Assembly (NCBI GenBank): GCA_903844735.1 | Contig: CAIMUX010000027.1 | Coordinates: forward strand, 1 to 61,463 | Direction of reading: 5' to 3' | Origin: Candidatus Eiseniibacteriota bacterium | Lineage (GTDB): Bacteria > Eisenbacteria > RBG-16-71-46 > CAIMUX01 | Length of the DNA: 61,463 nt | In this document: one piece after another, positions 1 through 9,435 of the stretch | Position numbering within the stretch: position 1 is the first letter of the stretch | Layout of the letters: every line of letters starts with the position of its first letter | The notes under the pieces: generated by a model | Told to the model about the DNA's origin: nothing | Databases searched by the model: none | The model's input: only the letters and a program-made list of their open reading frames with translations | Position numbers and translations under genes: made by a program

Positions 1-63
1 CAGACCAAACCGCCACTCTCTCGGAGACCCACAGTCCACTTGGAGGAGGAATCCACACACGGG

Positions 64-285
64 TCATATCAGCTCAACAAATCCCTTGCGGGAGGAGTCC
101 AGATAGGAGTCCAGGGCCGACATCCCGCAGTAGTTCTGGATGGTACTGGTAAACACGAGCGAAGGATTCGCGTGAAGGATGAGGGTACCGCCCTCGTTGG
201 GGCCGGCCAAAGCGAGGTTCGATGCAAGGAGCGGAAGTCCCGTGAACCAGACAGCTCCGGCGAGCGCGCGGGACCGATTCGTCAT
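64..285 (-). pseudogene. 5' part of a secreted-protein gene, prematurely terminated
   Basis: The 73-codon frame starts with a clear Sec signal peptide: a short basic start (MTNRSR), a hydrophobic stretch, and a likely cleavage after LALA. The mature part begins GPNEGGTLILH and contains a single Cys in NYCGM. This beginning resembles large secreted surface proteins of Eisenbacteria-like genomes, which run for hundreds of residues. Here the frame stops after only about 45 mature residues, and the other two minus frames also close within a few codons, so the gene looks truncated or frameshifted rather than short by design. No function can be given. Confidence 0.45.
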
Positions 286-665
286 GTCAACCTCCCTCTA
301 AGTCACAGCCAGAAATGCCACTGCAGATACGACGGTCGCTGCGCGGCCTCGTCCGCGATCGCGACCGCGAGTTAAACGTTAGTCCTCAACAAGCTGCACT
401 GTCGAGCAATTTTGCAGGTAGATGTGATCATTACCGTCACAATCGCATCATATAAGTGCATGGCGATCTGAAGGCCGAGCCTTTCCCAACGCCGACACCC
501 GATCAGCCTCCCGGTCGCTCGCCGGTACCCGGGCTCCACGAGCTCGAAAACCGTCTGCTCCGCAGGTCACGGGAAGCCCACCTGCCGCGATTCGCAAGAA
601 CCGCTTCGAAGCCGCTCCCGTCAACGCGCAATTGCTCTAATTTGTGACCTGATCGCAACTCGCAT
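286..665. other. Gene-free upstream region
   Basis: No convincing coding frame is seen. The AT-richer part (about 375-460) is probably the promoter region of the minus-strand secreted-protein fragment. It contains an inverted repeat TGTGA-N9-TCACA at 423-441, which resembles a CRP-type half-site pair but with spacing wider than the usual N6. Confidence 0.35.
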
Positions 666-1031
666 TCATCCCACGCCGCGTCTTGTTGCCGAAAGGGACG
701 AAGAGGACCACCCCACGAGGGGTGGCCTTTGACGCATCAGAGCGCCAGCGCCCTCCGGAAGGTGCTGGAGAGCCCCGAGCCCGGGGCCCATCCGGACTCG
801 CGGACTCCGGGACCCCTGGACCTGAGTGAGGGCGTTGAAGAGCGACCAGGCGTTTCGTGGAGCGACATCCTCGCGCCTCGGCCGCTCGCGGGCGCCGATG
901 ATCTGCGGGAGTTCCAAAGCGGGCGGGACGTCCCGCCGGAGGGCCTCGATCATGAGGTGGTCGGTCGCACCAACGGAGACCTCCCGCGCCTTCATTGCGG
1001 CGATTGTGCCGAGTGGCTCCTCTGACGTCAT
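666..1031 (-). pseudogene. DUF932-like C-terminal fragment
   Basis: The translated frame of 121 codons contains a stretch resembling the C-terminal part of phage/plasmid-type DUF932 proteins: KAREVSVGATDHL, then NAWSLFNALTQV, the aromatic-Asn-Ala segment typical of that family. Full members are about 300-400 residues, so this is at most a third of one, and the tail after residue 75 looks like random high-GC translation. It begins 7 nt after the stop of the thiamine-binding gene, with only a weak ribosome-binding site. I read it as a decayed remnant. The family call rests on memory of the motif and needs a profile search. Confidence 0.35.
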
Positions 1032-1038
1032 GCCTAGC

Positions 1039-1344
1039 TTAGGCCTTCCCCAGCTTCTTCTCCACGCTGGCGACCTTCTCGTCCATCGTCTGCTCGCGGT
1101 CCGTGCGGGTGCCCAGCCGGATCGTGGTGTGGATCCGCGGCGCGTCCATCTCGTGAACCACTTCGTGGCAGCGCTTCACCGCAGCCAGAACCTCGTCCCA
1201 CTCCCCCTCGATGTTGGTGCCGTAGGCGTGGAGCCGGGTCGTCAGCCCTGCCTCAGTGAGGACCCGTTCACAAGCGGCGATGTACCCGGAGACCGACACG
1301 CCGACTCCGATCGGCACCACGCAGAGATCCAAAATGACTTTCAC
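1039..1344 (-). CDS. MTH1187-family thiamine-binding protein
   Basis: The product has 101 residues, the normal length for the MTH1187/YkoF-like ferredoxin-fold family (formerly DUF77), whose members bind thiamine or a related ligand as small oligomers in the cytoplasm. Family hallmarks are visible: the first strand VILDLCVVPIG followed by VSVSGYIAACERVL, the central LHAYGTNIEGEWDEVL with the conserved Gly-Thr-Asn-Ile-Glu-Gly, and the final strand PRIHTTIRLGTRTD. The start is GTG at 1344, supported by a strong AAGGAGGAG ribosome-binding site. It is divergent from the radical SAM gene with only 18-33 bp between starts. No thiamine biosynthesis gene is nearby. Confidence 0.9.
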   Translation of the reverse strand: MKVILDLCVVPIGVGVSVSGYIAACERVLTEAGLTTRLHAYGTNIEGEWDEVLAAVKRCHEVVHEMDAPRIHTTIRLGTRTDREQTMDEKVASVEKKLGKA

Positions 1345-1362
1345 CGCGACTCCTCCTTCTCC

Positions 1363-2097
1363 ATGTACGATCCACCCATGGACATCGCGTACCGCTTCGG
1401 CGACCCGTCAAAACTCTACCTCAACGTCACCAACCGCTGCACCAACCGCTGCGGCTTCTGCATCCGCTACCACGCCGACGGCGTGGGGGGCAGCAACCTC
1501 TGGGGAGGATCGGAGCCCGACCTCGACACGCTCCTCACGGCGGTCGAGGCGATGCGCGGCCCGGAGCCGTTCCGCGAGGTCACCTGGTGCGGGTTCGGGG
1601 AGCCGACCTACCGGCTGGATCTCATCACGGCCGCGGCCCCGTACCTGCGTGGCGCTTCGCGTTCGATCCGTCTGAACACCAACGGCCACGCCTGCCTCAT
1701 CCACGGGCGGGACGTGCTTGGGGAGCTGGCAGCAGCCGTGGACGATGTGTCGGTGTCGTTGAACGCGCCGAATCGCCGGCGATACCTGGAGCTGTGCCGG
1801 CCGGACTCGGAGTCAGTGGCGGCGACGGGGTCGGGCGCGCCGGAAGGGCAGCCGGTGCCGGAAGGGTCAAGCGCGAACGCGGGCCAGGCGACGATCGCCG
1901 TGACCCCTGGTGATCCGGGTCGCGAGAGCGCGCCGCGCGATTTCTGGGAGGCCGTGCTGGACTTCCTCACGCGCAGTCCCGGCCGTTTTCGCAGCGTGCA
2001 GGCCTCGGTCGTGGGTGCCGTCCTCTCTGCCGAGGAGATCGGGGCCTCGCGCGAGCTGGCGCGGTCGCTGGGGGTCGAGCTGTTCCGGGTGCGGTAG
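1363..2097 (+). CDS. TatD-associated radical SAM protein
   Basis: The 244-residue product has the cluster motif CTNRCGFC (CX3CX2C) near its N-terminus, directly after LYLNVTNR, as in the 'radical SAM, TatD family-associated' group. The downstream WCGFGEPTYRLD (the GEP segment) and RLNTNGHACL (SAM/substrate strand) fit the radical SAM barrel. An insert of about 45 residues rich in Gly, Ser, Ala and Pro after LCRPDSE is unusual. ATG 1363 and ATG 1378 are both possible starts; neither has a good ribosome-binding site, and family N-termini fit the second slightly better. No tatD gene lies in the window, so the substrate is unknown. Confidence 0.85.
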   Translation: MYDPPMDIAYRFGDPSKLYLNVTNRCTNRCGFCIRYHADGVGGSNLWGGSEPDLDTLLTAVEAMRGPEPFREVTWCGFGEPTYRLDLITAAAPYLRGASRSIRLNTNGHACLIHGRDVLGELAAAVDDVSVSLNAPNRRRYLELCRPDSESVAATGSGAPEGQPVPEGSSANAGQATIAVTPGDPGRESAPRDFWEAVLDFLTRSPGRFRSVQASVVGAVLSAEEIGASRELARSLGVELFRVR

Positions 2098-2108
2098 CGG
2101 ACGGCCAG

Positions 2109-3188
2109 CTACGCTTCGGCCGCGGTATTCCCCGATCCCAGCCCTTCCTCCACCGGCAGATGCTGCCCCGCCCGCTCCGCATGGTACGAACTGCGCACCA
2201 GGGGGCCACTCTCGACATGGAGGAAGCCGAGTTCGCTAGCGATGCCCTTGAGCCGTGCGAACTCGTCCGGGTGCCAGTAGCGAACCACCGGAAGGTGGTC
2301 CCGCGTCGGTTGGAGGTACTGACCGAAGGTGACGAGGTCGCACCCCACGCCGCGCAGGTCCCCCATCACCGCCGTCACCTCGTCCTCGGTCTCGCCGAGC
2401 CCCAGCATCAGACCCGACTTGGTGACGAAGCCGCGGTCTTTGGCGTGACGCAGCACGCAGAGGCTCCGGTCGTACTTGGCCTGCGGGCGGACCTGCCGCT
2501 GCAGCCGTGGCACCGTCTCGACGTTGTGAGCGAGGATGTCGGGTCGCGTGACTAGCACGGTGTCGAGGTCCGCGGCATCTCCTTGGAAGTCGGGGATCAA
2601 GACCTCGACCTTGGTCGCGGGCGAAAGCCGATGAATGGCACGGATCGTCTCGGCCCAGATCCCGGCCCCGCCGTCGGGCAGCTCGTCGCGATCCACGGAG
2701 GTGATCACGGCGTGGACGAGCCCCATGCGCGCGATGGCGCCGGCCACGCGCTGCGGCTCGTCTTGGTCGACGACGTCGGGTCGCCCCGTAATCACGGCGC
2801 AGAAGCCACACGATCGCGTGCAAACATCGCCGAGGATCATGAACGTCGCCGTCCCAGCCGACCAGCACTCGCCGACGTTCGGGCAATTGGCGCTCTCGCA
2901 GACGGTGTGCAGGCGGTGGCGCGAAACGATGCCGCGCGTTTCCGCGAACTCGCCGCCCTGAGGCAGGCGAACACGCAGCCACGCGGGACGGCGCCCCGGA
3001 CCGGATATGCTGGTCGGCAAAGTCGGGGGCGCAAACGCGGACCCCGTGGGTTCCGGCCTCCCGTCGCCGCCGGCTCCCGCGAGGTCCGGCGTCCCGATGA
3101 TGTCGGCCCCGGCGGAAATCGGCGTCGCGCCGACGTCGGCCCCGGGAACGCCCGGCGTCATGCCGATCCTCGGCTTCTTCATGGTCAA
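2109..3188 (-). CDS. lipA: Lipoyl synthase
   Basis: LipA inserts two sulfur atoms into protein-bound octanoyl groups. Both iron-sulfur cluster motifs are present: the auxiliary-cluster [12 protein letters not shown] and the radical [11 protein letters not shown] (CX3CX2C). Other family blocks are [35 protein letters not shown] and the C-terminal [11 protein letters not shown] with the conserved Arg-Ser-Ser-Tyr. The protein has 359 residues. About 70 N-terminal residues form a Gly/Pro/Ala-rich extension before the core begins at [10 protein letters not shown], so translation could start later. The ATG overlaps the E2 stop by 4 nt. It is the last gene of the lpd-lipB-E1-E2-lipA operon, giving the operon its own lipoylation route. 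Confidence 0.97.
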   Translation of the reverse strand: MTMKKPRIGMTPGVPGADVGATPISAGADIIGTPDLAGAGGDGRPEPTGSAFAPPTLPTSISGPGRRPAWLRVRLPQGGEFAETRGIVSRHRLHTVCESANCPNVGECWSAGTATFMILGDVCTRSCGFCAVITGRPDVVDQDEPQRVAGAIARMGLVHAVITSVDRDELPDGGAGIWAETIRAIHRLSPATKVEVLIPDFQGDAADLDTVLVTRPDILAHNVETVPRLQRQVRPQAKYDRSLCVLRHAKDRGFVTKSGLMLGLGETEDEVTAVMGDLRGVGCDLVTFGQYLQPTRDHLPVVRYWHPDEFARLKGIASELGFLHVESGPLVRSSYHAERAGQHLPVEEGLGSGNTAAEA

Positions 3189-4858
3189 ACGCCCGCCACC
3201 AGGTCGCCTTTCTCCAGGTGGTACCGCACTCGCTGAATGAAGTAGCCCCCCAGCGCGCCATCCACGACCCGGTGGTCGTACGAAAGGCTCAGGTACATGA
3301 TGTCGCGCACCGCGATCGCCTCACCCAGCACGACCGGCCGCTTCACGATGGCGCCCGCGCCGAGGATGCCGACGTTCGGCTGGCTGATGATGGGCAGCCC
3401 GAAGAGATTTCCGTAGCCACCCATATTGGTGACCGCGAAGGTCCCGCCGGCAACCTCATCCGGCACCAGCTTCTTTGCGCGGGCGCGGGCGGCGAGGTCA
3501 GTGATGGCGCGGGCGATACCGAGAAAGTTCTTCTCCTCCGCGTGCTTCACCACGGGAACAATCAGTCCGTTGTCGAGAGCCACGGCCACACCGATGTTGA
3601 CGAAGCGCTTGACCAGGATGTCGGTCCCTTCCACGGAGGCGTTCATCATCGGGTAGTCGAGGAGCGCCTGCACCGTCGCCGCCACGATGAACGGCGTGTA
3701 CGTCAGCCTAAACCCGTACTTCTGTTGGAACTCACCCTTCGTCGCCTCGCGGTAGCGGACGATACCGGTCATGTCGCACTCGGTGACCGAGGCGACATGA
3801 GGCGAGGTCGCCTTGGACCGCACCATGTGCTCGGCGATCCGCTGGCGCATGATATCCATCTTGATCACTTCGATGGGGCCGTCGCCGGTACTGCGCGTCT
3901 CGGCAGCCGTGTAGGCCGGATACGGCTTGAACTTCACTTCACCGCCGCCGGAAGGGCCGAAGAAGGAGACACCGGGGAGCACCCCGCCGGCCGAAACAGG
4001 CCCGGCCACACCCGGCGCGCCGGAGGTCGCGGGGGAGAGGGTCGGAGAAGCGAGGGGAGAGACCGTCTGGGCGCCAACCGCCGGCGCACCCGCGGACAGC
4101 GCCGCGGAGGGACCGGCCGGCATGCCGGCAGCAGCCGGCGAAGCAGGCGCACCGCCCCCGCTTGCGCGGGTCGCGACATAGGATGCGAGGTCGTCTTTCG
4201 TGACCCGCCCATCGCGTCCCGTGCCCCGGATTCCGGCCAGTTCGGCGACGCTGACCCCTTCGACGCGGGCGATGGAGCGGACGAGCGGCGAGTAGAAGCG
4301 CTCGCCGTCATGGCGCGGAATCGGACCACCGCCGGCCATCGGCGGAACGGGCGGCGACACCGCCGGCGCCGCCGCAACAACGATCGGGGCGGGTACCGGG
4401 GCCGATGGGATCAGCACCGGAGAGGGAGCGGAAGCAGGTGTCGGTGAGGGCGCGGCCGCGACCGGCGGTTCGGCCGTCGGCGATGGTGACGATGGCCGTG
4501 TGACAGGCGGTGCCGGTGCCGCCGTGGCCGGCGGCGGCGGCGGGGTGGCCGCCGGAGAAGGTGCGGGGGCCTGCGCCGAAGAGGGTGCCGCCGGAGCGGA
4601 AGCGGCCACCGCATCGCCCGCCTCTGTCTCGATCACGGCGATGACCTGCCCCACCGGAATCGTCTCCCCCTCCCGGGCGCGAATTTCCACGAGACGGCCC
4701 GCGGCGGGCGAGGGGATCTCCGAGTCGACCTTGTCGGTGGAGATGTCGAGGACGTTCTCGTCCCTCGCCACCAACTCGCCGATCTTCTTCGTCCAGCGGA
4801 CGACCGTCCCTTCCGTGATGCTCTCGCCCATCTGGGGCATGACCATGTCGACCCGCAT
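3185..4858 (-). CDS. 2-oxoacid dehydrogenase E2, dihydrolipoamide acyltransferase
   Basis: The 557-residue E2 core of a 2-oxoacid (probably branched-chain) dehydrogenase complex. An N-terminal lipoyl domain occupies residues 1-80, with the lipoylated Lys43 in [10 protein letters not shown] long Pro/Ala linker follows, then a peripheral-subunit-binding domain near residues 185-225 ([16 protein letters not shown]...GRVTKDDL), a second Gly/Pro/Ala linker, and a catalytic acyltransferase domain of about 230 residues ending with the active-site [13 protein letters not shown] (HXXXDG). There is one lipoyl domain. It lies between the fused E1 (48 nt upstream) and lipA (4-nt overlap). Branched-chain rather than pyruvate specificity is inferred from the E1 type; the sequence alone does not prove it. 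Confidence 0.95.
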   Translation of the reverse strand: MRVDMVMPQMGESITEGTVVRWTKKIGELVARDENVLDISTDKVDSEIPSPAAGRLVEIRAREGETIPVGQVIAVIETEAGDAVAASAPAAPSSAQAPAPSPAATPPPPPATAAPAPPVTRPSSPSPTAEPPVAAAPSPTPASAPSPVLIPSAPVPAPIVVAAAPAVSPPVPPMAGGGPIPRHDGERFYSPLVRSIARVEGVSVAELAGIRGTGRDGRVTKDDLASYVATRASGGGAPASPAAAGMPAGPSAALSAGAPAVGAQTVSPLASPTLSPATSGAPGVAGPVSAGGVLPGVSFFGPSGGGEVKFKPYPAYTAAETRSTGDGPIEVIKMDIMRQRIAEHMVRSKATSPHVASVTECDMTGIVRYREATKGEFQQKYGFRLTYTPFIVAATVQALLDYPMMNASVEGTDILVKRFVNIGVAVALDNGLIVPVVKHAEEKNFLGIARAITDLAARARAKKLVPDEVAGGTFAVTNMGGYGNLFGLPIISQPNVGILGAGAIVKRPVVLGEAIAVRDIMYLSLSYDHRVVDGALGGYFIQRVRYHLEKGDLVAGV

Positions 4859-4906
4859 CTCTTCCCGCCTTTCCGTTCAGTCCCGGCCGACGACGCGGCA
4901 CGGTGA

Positions 4907-7033
4907 TCAGTAACCCGCCAGCTCCTCGCAGGCGGCGATCAGCCCCGCCGTCTGCGGCAGAATCCGTTCCTCGAGAAACCAGTTATACGGGATCGGCGTG
5001 TCGGCACCCGCGAACCGGCGAACCGGCGCGTCGAGGTGGTCAAACGCCATCTCGGCGATGCACGCGGCAACCTCCGCTCCGAATCCGCCGAAAACTCCGT
5101 CCTCATGGGCCACAACCACGCGCCCGGTCTTGCGCGCGCTGGTCAACACCGTCTCCACATCGAGTGGCACCATGGTGCGCAGGTCGATCACCTCGACCGC
5201 AACACCGCGCTGTCCCATCGCCTCGGCGGCATCCAGCGCCCGCTTCACCATGGAACCGTAGGTCACGATCGATAGGTCCGTCCCCGGCCGCACCACCCGC
5301 GCCACGCCCCACGGCAGGAGGAACTCCTCATCCGGTTCCGGCGCCGCGGCGTAGATCTGCCGGTAGAGCCCCTTCGGCTCTAAGAACAGGTACGGATCGT
5401 CGCCGCGGATGGCCGACTTCAGGAGCCCCTTGGCGTCCGCCGCCGTACTCGGGTAGCCGATGTAGAGCCCGGGAAAGTGGCTGAAGGTCGCCTCGATGTT
5501 CTGACTGTGGCAGAGCGCTCCGTGAATGTAACCGCCCACCGGCACGCGGATCACCATGGGACAGGCCCAGTGGTTGTTCGACCGATATCGCATCGTCGAG
5601 AGTTCGTTACGAATCTGCATCATGGCGGTCCAAATATAGTCCCCAAACTGAATTTCGATGATCGGTTTCCACCCCTTGACCGCCATGCCGATGGCGGTGC
5701 CGACGATCGACGACTCAGCGAGCGGCGAGTTCCAAACCCGCTCGGGGCCGAAACGCGTGGAAAGACCCGTGGTCGCGGTGAAGACGCCCCCCTTCTTGTC
5801 CTCAATGTCCTCACCATAGACGACGATCCGCTCGTCGCGGTGCATCTCCTCGGTAAGGGCGTGGTTGATGGCGTCGACGAGGAACACCTGGCTGCCGGTG
5901 TTGCCGCGCGGCTCGGGGGACGCGCCTGCGGGCGGGATGTACCGCGCGTGGCTGAAGACGTGGTTCTTCGCCGTGGTCGGATCGGGGAAGGGAGCAGCGG
6001 CGGCATCGTCGGCCGCATCGTCCACCAGCCGCTGCACGTCCGCGCGGGCCGCCTCGAACTCGGCTGGAATACACACGCCGCGACCGATCAGCTCGGCCTC
6101 GAGGAGCAGGATCGGATCACGCACGAGGTCGGCGTCAAGCTCCTCGGCCGAACGGTACTTGGCCTGGTTGTCCGATGATGAGTGCGGGAGAAGCCGCACT
6201 ACATCCGCGTCGATGAGGGTCGGTCCGTCGCCGCGCCGCGCCCGCGCCACCGCAGCCTTCGCCGCAAAGAGCGATGCATGGAAATCAGTACCGTCAATCT
6301 TCGCGCGGTGGAGGCCGGGGTAGCCGCCCACCATCTCGTAGACACCGCCCCCGGCGAGTTGCTGCTCGATCGGGACCGAGATGGCGTATTTGTTGTTCTG
6401 AATGCAGAAGATCACCGGGAGCTTCTCGCGGCTGGCCCAGTTGAGCGCTTCGTGGAAGTCACCCTGAGCGGTGGTCCCCTCGCCCGAGGAGACATAAACC
6501 ACCTCGTCGCTTCCCTCGCGCCGGACGGCAAGGGCGGTGCCGACGGCCTGGAGAAACTGCGTGCCGGTGGGACTCGACTGCGAGACGATGCGAAGCCTCC
6601 GATGGCCGTAGTGGGCCGGCATCTGCCGCCCGCCCGAATTCGGGTCGTCGGCCTTCGCGAGGAAGCAGAGGAGTATCTCGCCCGCGGTCATCCCCAACTG
6701 CAGCACGAACGCGAGGTCCCGATAGTACGGATAGGCCCAGTCCCTCCCGGGCCGCAGCGCCAGGGCGACCGCGGCCTGTACGGCTTCATGACCGGAGGCC
6801 CCGATATGAAAGAAGCTCTTCCCCTGCCTGAGCAGGATAAGCATCTTCTCGTCGAGTCGGCGCGTGAGGAGCAACGTGCGGTACGCACCGCGCAGATCGT
6901 CGGGCGTCGGTTCCACCGTCTCGTCCACCCGCCGACGCCCCACCGCTTCCTCTGTCCGTGGGCGGGAGACACCGCGAGGCCTTTCCGCCCGATCCCCTCC
7001 CTCCGTCACGCCCGACATTCCGCGCCCCTCCAC
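4907..7033 (-). CDS. Fused alpha/beta 2-oxoacid (branched-chain) dehydrogenase E1
   Basis: One 708-residue chain carries both E1 subunits. The alpha half (about 45-350) has FHIGASGHEAVQ, the thiamine-diphosphate region SSGEGTTAQGDFHEALNWAS...NNKYAIS (Glu replaces the usual Asp of GDG), and the phosphorylation-loop-like RLLPHSSSDN. The beta half (about 385-708) has YGEDIEDKKGGVF, FGPERVWNSPLAESSIVG, GDYIWTAMMQI and the C-terminal NWFLEERILPQ. Fusions of this kind are known for branched-chain-type E1. The listed start overlaps lipB by 28 nt. A better-supported start is the internal ATG at 7018, preceded by GGAGGGG, which overlaps lipB by 13 nt. E2 follows after 48 nt. Confidence 0.95.
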   Translation of the reverse strand: MEGRGMSGVTEGGDRAERPRGVSRPRTEEAVGRRRVDETVEPTPDDLRGAYRTLLLTRRLDEKMLILLRQGKSFFHIGASGHEAVQAAVALALRPGRDWAYPYYRDLAFVLQLGMTAGEILLCFLAKADDPNSGGRQMPAHYGHRRLRIVSQSSPTGTQFLQAVGTALAVRREGSDEVVYVSSGEGTTAQGDFHEALNWASREKLPVIFCIQNNKYAISVPIEQQLAGGGVYEMVGGYPGLHRAKIDGTDFHASLFAAKAAVARARRGDGPTLIDADVVRLLPHSSSDNQAKYRSAEELDADLVRDPILLLEAELIGRGVCIPAEFEAARADVQRLVDDAADDAAAAPFPDPTTAKNHVFSHARYIPPAGASPEPRGNTGSQVFLVDAINHALTEEMHRDERIVVYGEDIEDKKGGVFTATTGLSTRFGPERVWNSPLAESSIVGTAIGMAVKGWKPIIEIQFGDYIWTAMMQIRNELSTMRYRSNNHWACPMVIRVPVGGYIHGALCHSQNIEATFSHFPGLYIGYPSTAADAKGLLKSAIRGDDPYLFLEPKGLYRQIYAAAPEPDEEFLLPWGVARVVRPGTDLSIVTYGSMVKRALDAAEAMGQRGVAVEVIDLRTMVPLDVETVLTSARKTGRVVVAHEDGVFGGFGAEVAACIAEMAFDHLDAPVRRFAGADTPIPYNWFLEERILPQTAGLIAACEELAGY

Positions 7034-7911
7034 CCACTGTTGCCCAGCTCCGCCCCGGGACCGTCGTTTCGGAGTTCCGGCCCCGGCACAGCCGGCGTCC
7101 CACCACCTGCGTGCGGTGCGTGAACCTGCCCCTGCATCCGCCTCGGCCCCTTGCTCTCCTCCTGCCCGGAAACTTCCGCATCCGCGAGTAGCTCCAACAG
7201 CTCGTGCGGTCGCAGATCATGCGGCTCCCGGCCGAAAAGCCGCGCCATTTCGCCCACGACCTCCCGCTCCACTTCCATACGGGACACCAGCTCCCCGGTC
7301 TGTATCCGCATGGATGTCACCCCGCGGCCGCGCAGACCGCACGGGACGATCCAAGAGAAGGCCACGAGGTCGGGATCGAGATTCAGCGCAAAACCGTGGG
7401 TACTCACCCAGTGACTGAGGTGCATCCCGATGGCCGCCACCTTCTCGTTCCCAACCCAGACGCCGGTGGCTCCGGCCGCGCGCCCGGCCTCGATCCGGTG
7501 CCGTGCTAACACGCGGATCAACACATCCTCGATCTCACGGAGGTACCGGTGCACATCCTGGTAGAGCGCCCGCAGGTCGAAGATCCAATAGCCGACGAGC
7601 TGCCCCGGCCCATGCCATGTGACATCCCCTCCACGATCGACCTCCACCACCTCCACCCCGCGGGACCGAAACCCCTCGGCATCCAGGAGAAGGTTTTCCC
7701 GGCGCGCGTTCTTTCCCAGCGTTACCACCGGTTCGTGCTCGAGGAACAGAAGCGTGTCGGGGATGCGCCCTTCATGCCGCGCGGCCCACAGGCGTCGCTG
7801 CAGATCCCAGGCCTCCCGGTACGGGACCAACCCCGGAAACGAAACCACCCAGACCGGCGGGCATGCGACCGCGCCGGCCTTAGAAGTTGATCGACTCCCC
7901 GTACGCGGCAC
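7006..7911 (-). CDS. lipB: Octanoyl-ACP:protein N-octanoyltransferase
   Basis: LipB moves octanoyl from acyl carrier protein to apo-lipoyl domains, the step before LipA. Recognisable blocks are LLFLEHEPVVTLGKNA, VEVDRGGDVTWHGPGQLVGYWIFDL, VWVGNEKVAAIGMHLSHWVSTHGFALNL and SWIVPCGLRGRGVTSM. The catalytic Lys (in NEKVAAIG) and Cys (in PCGL) are both present. The protein has 301 residues, against about 210-240 in most relatives. The surplus is a C-terminal tail rich in Gly, Pro and Arg that runs into the E1 start and may be a by-product of the overlap. The start is GTG at 7911, inside the end of lpd. Confidence 0.95.
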   Translation of the reverse strand: MPRTGSRSTSKAGAVACPPVWVVSFPGLVPYREAWDLQRRLWAARHEGRIPDTLLFLEHEPVVTLGKNARRENLLLDAEGFRSRGVEVVEVDRGGDVTWHGPGQLVGYWIFDLRALYQDVHRYLREIEDVLIRVLARHRIEAGRAAGATGVWVGNEKVAAIGMHLSHWVSTHGFALNLDPDLVAFSWIVPCGLRGRGVTSMRIQTGELVSRMEVEREVVGEMARLFGREPHDLRPHELLELLADAEVSGQEESKGPRRMQGQVHAPHAGGGTPAVPGPELRNDGPGAELGNSGWRGAECRA

Positions 7912-9355
7912 CGGTAGCCTCCATCACGGCTTCGGACAGAGTCGGGTGGGCATGTATGGTCTCGAGTATCTCCCGTCCTGTCGTCTCCAGGGTCATCCCC
8001 AAACCCACCTCGGCGATCATCTCCGTGGCCTCGGAACCGAGGATGTGCGCCCCTACGACGCCGCCGTATTTCGCATCAAAGAGGAGCTTCACGAACCCCT
8101 GCGTCTCGTTGATGGCAAGGCCCTTTCCGCTGGCCCGGAAGGGGAATCGTCCGATCTTCAACTCAATCCCCTTCTCCTTCGCTGCGCGCTCGGTCAGGCC
8201 AATGGAGGCAACCTGCGGGCGGCAATACGTACAACCGGGAATGCGGCCGTAGTCGATAGGCGGACGCTCATGCCCGGCGATCCGCTCCACGGCCGCCAGC
8301 GCCTCGGCTGAAGCCACATGCGCGAGCAGCGGCGGTCCGATCACATCGCCGATCGCGAAGATGCCCGGCACCGCGGTCTCGTAACGGATCTTGTCTACCG
8401 TCAGAAAGCTGCGCTCCGGCGCGATGCCGAGTTCCTCCAGGCCCAGGTTCTCGACATTCCCCTGCAGACCGATGGCGATGAGCGCCTTTTCCGCCTCCAC
8501 CGGAACCGGGCCGGTCGGCGTCTGCAGGGTCCCCTTCACCCCATGCTCGGTGCGTTCCAGACGCTCCACCCTCGTTCGCGAAAACACCTCCACCCCCGAC
8601 TTGCGGAAGATCTTCTCCAGCTCAAGGGCGATCTCGTCATCCTCCACCGGCAGGATATGGTCCAGCATCTCGACCAGAGTCACCTTCGCCCCGAAGACCC
8701 GGTACATATAGGCAAACTCCACACCGATGGCGCCCGCCCCCACGATCAGGAGTGACTTCGGAACCTCGGGGAGGATCATCGCCTCGCGACTGGTGAGGAT
8801 GACCTCGCGGTCGAAGGGAAGGCCGGAAATCTGCCGCGGCCGAGCGCCGGTGGCGATCATGACGCGCTCGGCGGCGAGGGTCTGCGTCGCCCCGTCCGGG
8901 CCGGTCACCGCGACGAGGAATCCGGTCCCCGACGGGTCGCGGGCGATGCGTCCGCGACCGTTGACCAGCTCGCACTTGTATTTTTTCAGCAACGCGGCCA
9001 CGCCCTTGGTCAGGCGGTCGGAGACGTCGCGGCTACGCTTGACCACCTTGGGAAAGTCGAGGCCGAGGCTGTCAATGATCAGCCCCCAGGTCGCGGCCTC
9101 CTGTACGTGCTCGTAGATCTCCGCGTTCTTGAGCAGCGCCTTGGTCGGAATGCAGCCCCAGTTGAGACAGATCCCTCCGACCCGTTCGGCCTCCACCACG
9201 GCGACCTTCAGCCCGAGCTGGCCCGCCCGGATCCCCGCAACATACCCGCCGGGGCCGCCGCCGAGAACTACGAGGTCCCAGCGATCGGGTCGCTCCGCCT
9301 GATCCGATCGGTCGGTGTGATTCGTTCGTCCTGTCCTGCCGGATTGCTCCGCCAT
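7880..9355 (-). CDS. lpd: Dihydrolipoyl dehydrogenase (E3)
   Basis: The 491-residue flavoprotein reoxidises dihydrolipoyl groups of the E2. The N-terminal FAD-binding VLGGGPGGYVAGIRA follows a variable leader of about 25 residues rich in Arg, Thr and Asp. The redox disulfide lies in GGICLNWGCIPTKALL (CX4C). The second dinucleotide fold is LLIVGAGAIGVEFAYMY, the flavin site is GIFAIGDV, and the C-terminal dimer-interface base is HAHPTLSEAV (His-Pro with following Glu). It is first in the minus-strand operon lpd-lipB-E1-E2-lipA and overlaps lipB by 32 nt. A start at the first ATG (9355) is plausible, but the poorly conserved leader leaves it open. Confidence 0.96.
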   Translation of the reverse strand: MAEQSGRTGRTNHTDRSDQAERPDRWDLVVLGGGPGGYVAGIRAGQLGLKVAVVEAERVGGICLNWGCIPTKALLKNAEIYEHVQEAATWGLIIDSLGLDFPKVVKRSRDVSDRLTKGVAALLKKYKCELVNGRGRIARDPSGTGFLVAVTGPDGATQTLAAERVMIATGARPRQISGLPFDREVILTSREAMILPEVPKSLLIVGAGAIGVEFAYMYRVFGAKVTLVEMLDHILPVEDDEIALELEKIFRKSGVEVFSRTRVERLERTEHGVKGTLQTPTGPVPVEAEKALIAIGLQGNVENLGLEELGIAPERSFLTVDKIRYETAVPGIFAIGDVIGPPLLAHVASAEALAAVERIAGHERPPIDYGRIPGCTYCRPQVASIGLTERAAKEKGIELKIGRFPFRASGKGLAINETQGFVKLLFDAKYGGVVGAHILGSEATEMIAEVGLGMTLETTGREILETIHAHPTLSEAVMEATGAAYGESINF

Positions 9356-9435
9356 CGTCGTCTCCCCTCGCGACCCAAAGCTACCAGCGGGTCCGGATCG
9401 AGACTCCCGACCCGGCCCGGCCCTACTTCACCCGG

